Below the pieces are notes generated by a model. It searched no databases. It was not told where the DNA came from and saw only the letters and a program-made list of their open reading frames with translations. This document shows, in pieces, positions 13,185-13,586 of a stretch of DNA of 13,586 nucleotides. Every line of letters starts with the position of its first letter. Within the stretch, counting starts at the first letter, position 1. This stretch comes from JAGPUQ01 sp050179115 (GTDB lineage Bacteria > Pseudomonadota > Gammaproteobacteria > Pseudomonadales > Porticoccaceae), in contig JBFXFL010000054.1 in the NCBI GenBank assembly GCA_050179115.1, positions 1 through 13,586 of the forward strand, in the 5' to 3' direction. The position numbers were made by a program, and so were the translations under genes.

Positions 13185-13200
13185 TGTGATGTTGATCACA
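13185..13200 (+). promoter_or_regulatory. CRP/Vfr-like binding site
   Basis: TGTGA, six bases, TCACA is an exact match to both half-sites of the CRP consensus. It sits seven bases after the fumarase stop and about 190 bases upstream of the promoter at 13376. The distance is long for direct activation. CCTGTG and CACAGG flank it as a second, offset dyad, so it might instead act as a weak RNA hairpin at the fumarase 3' end. Confidence 0.5.
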
Positions 13201-13375
13201 CAGGATGTGCCAAAAGACTCCCAGAATCACGCAACCAGAGCGATTCGTGCTCGTGTGGCGTTGCCGGGCTCCATCCGGAAAAAATCACTGGGCTGATCAA
13301 AACAAATCAAATGGTTAGATGATTCGAGTCGTGTTTTACGTTACCATTCCGCCCCCGTGTTCGTTCGGCCGTAAG

Positions 13376-13403
13376 TTGACTTTGGAGGTCAAGCGGCTAG
13401 CAT
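13376..13403 (+). promoter_or_regulatory. Sigma-70 promoter for the exported protein gene
   Basis: TTGACT (13376-13381), a 16-base spacer and TAGCAT (13398-13403) are good matches to -35 and -10. Transcription would begin near 13410, giving a leader of about 60 bases with a strong GGAGGA ribosome site just before ATG 13472. Confidence 0.65.
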
Positions 13404-13471
13404 GGCTTGAAACCTGCGCCGGGTTCGCTCGGACGGATTCAAGGAATCGGATTTAACTGGAGGAAGTCGCA

Positions 13472-13586
13472 ATGAGAAACAAGATGGTTGCTATGGCGGG
13501 GGCCTTAGCTCTGACTGCCGGGCTTGCTGGTCAAGTGCAGGCTAACGAAGGTGCGTATGTCGGCGGTTCGCTGACCGGATATCAGC
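13472..13586 (+). CDS. Exported protein, probable outer-membrane beta-barrel (OmpA-like), cut by window end
   Basis: The first 38 codons of a secreted protein that continues past the window. It starts with a classic Sec signal peptide: the charged MRNKM, a hydrophobic core VAMAGALALTAGLAG, and a likely signal peptidase I site after VQA (residue 24), leaving a mature start NEGAYVGGSLTGYQ. The YVGGS...GY pattern right after cleavage is typical of the first strand of small OmpA- or OprF-type beta-barrels, but too little is visible to settle the family. The strong GGAGGA ribosome site and good sigma-70 promoter suggest an abundant product. It is monocistronic with respect to fumarase. Confidence 0.75.
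   Translation, partial: MRNKMVAMAGALALTAGLAGQVQANEGAYVGGSLTGYQ

Noticed and set aside
13183..13204. FNR box or fumarase terminator at the palindrome
   Set aside because: Only one FNR half-site (TTGAT) is present, and no T-run follows the short hairpin; the CRP-like match is better.

Overview
The window looks like part of a GC-rich gammaproteobacterial chromosome, probably a draft or metagenome scaffold because it holds a run of exactly 100 Ns (11675-11774). The gene content and order are gammaproteobacterial: nadC near a DUF1631 gene and ampD-ampE, fxsA directly before groES-groEL, and a fused class I fumarase of the Pseudomonas type. I cannot name the genus.

Layout. On the minus strand, nadC (107-976) is bracketed by REP-like palindromes. 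It is followed on the plus strand by a two-gene MNT/HEPN (MntA-HepT type) toxin-antitoxin module (about 1160-1810), whose HEPN gene carries an apparent one-base deletion. Next come a large DUF1631 gene, ampD and ampE (overlapping by 4 bases), all on plus. They converge on a minus-strand pair, a PduO-type cobalamin adenosyltransferase and the muropeptide permease ampG, separated by one base. Divergent from ampG is fxsA, then groES-groEL behind a textbook sigma-32 heat-shock promoter and ahead of a strong terminator. A stand-alone PuuD-like (urate hydroxylase N-terminal domain) membrane protein follows, preceded by a CAA-rich repeated leader and ending in a perfect 19-bp UUCG terminator. Next is the start of an unknown single-pass membrane protein cut by the N gap, then a class I fumarase lacking its first few dozen residues because of the same gap. 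A CRP-like palindrome, a sigma-70 promoter and the first 38 codons of an exported, probably outer-membrane beta-barrel protein end the window.

How the genes work together. ampG, ampD and ampE make a compact muropeptide recycling and sensing cluster: AmpG imports anhydro-muropeptides, AmpD removes their peptide, and AmpE is the membrane partner encoded with AmpD. nadC (NAD synthesis), groESL (protein folding) and fumarase (TCA cycle) are housekeeping genes. The accessory element is the MNT/HEPN module, which sits inside the otherwise conserved nadC-DUF1631-ampDE neighbourhood and is flanked by REP-like repeats. I see no CRISPR array, tRNA, rRNA, prophage or transposase gene, and no clearly new multi-gene system. 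The most notable points are the broken HEPN toxin gene, the orphan PuuD-like protein with its repetitive leader, and the regulatory sites.
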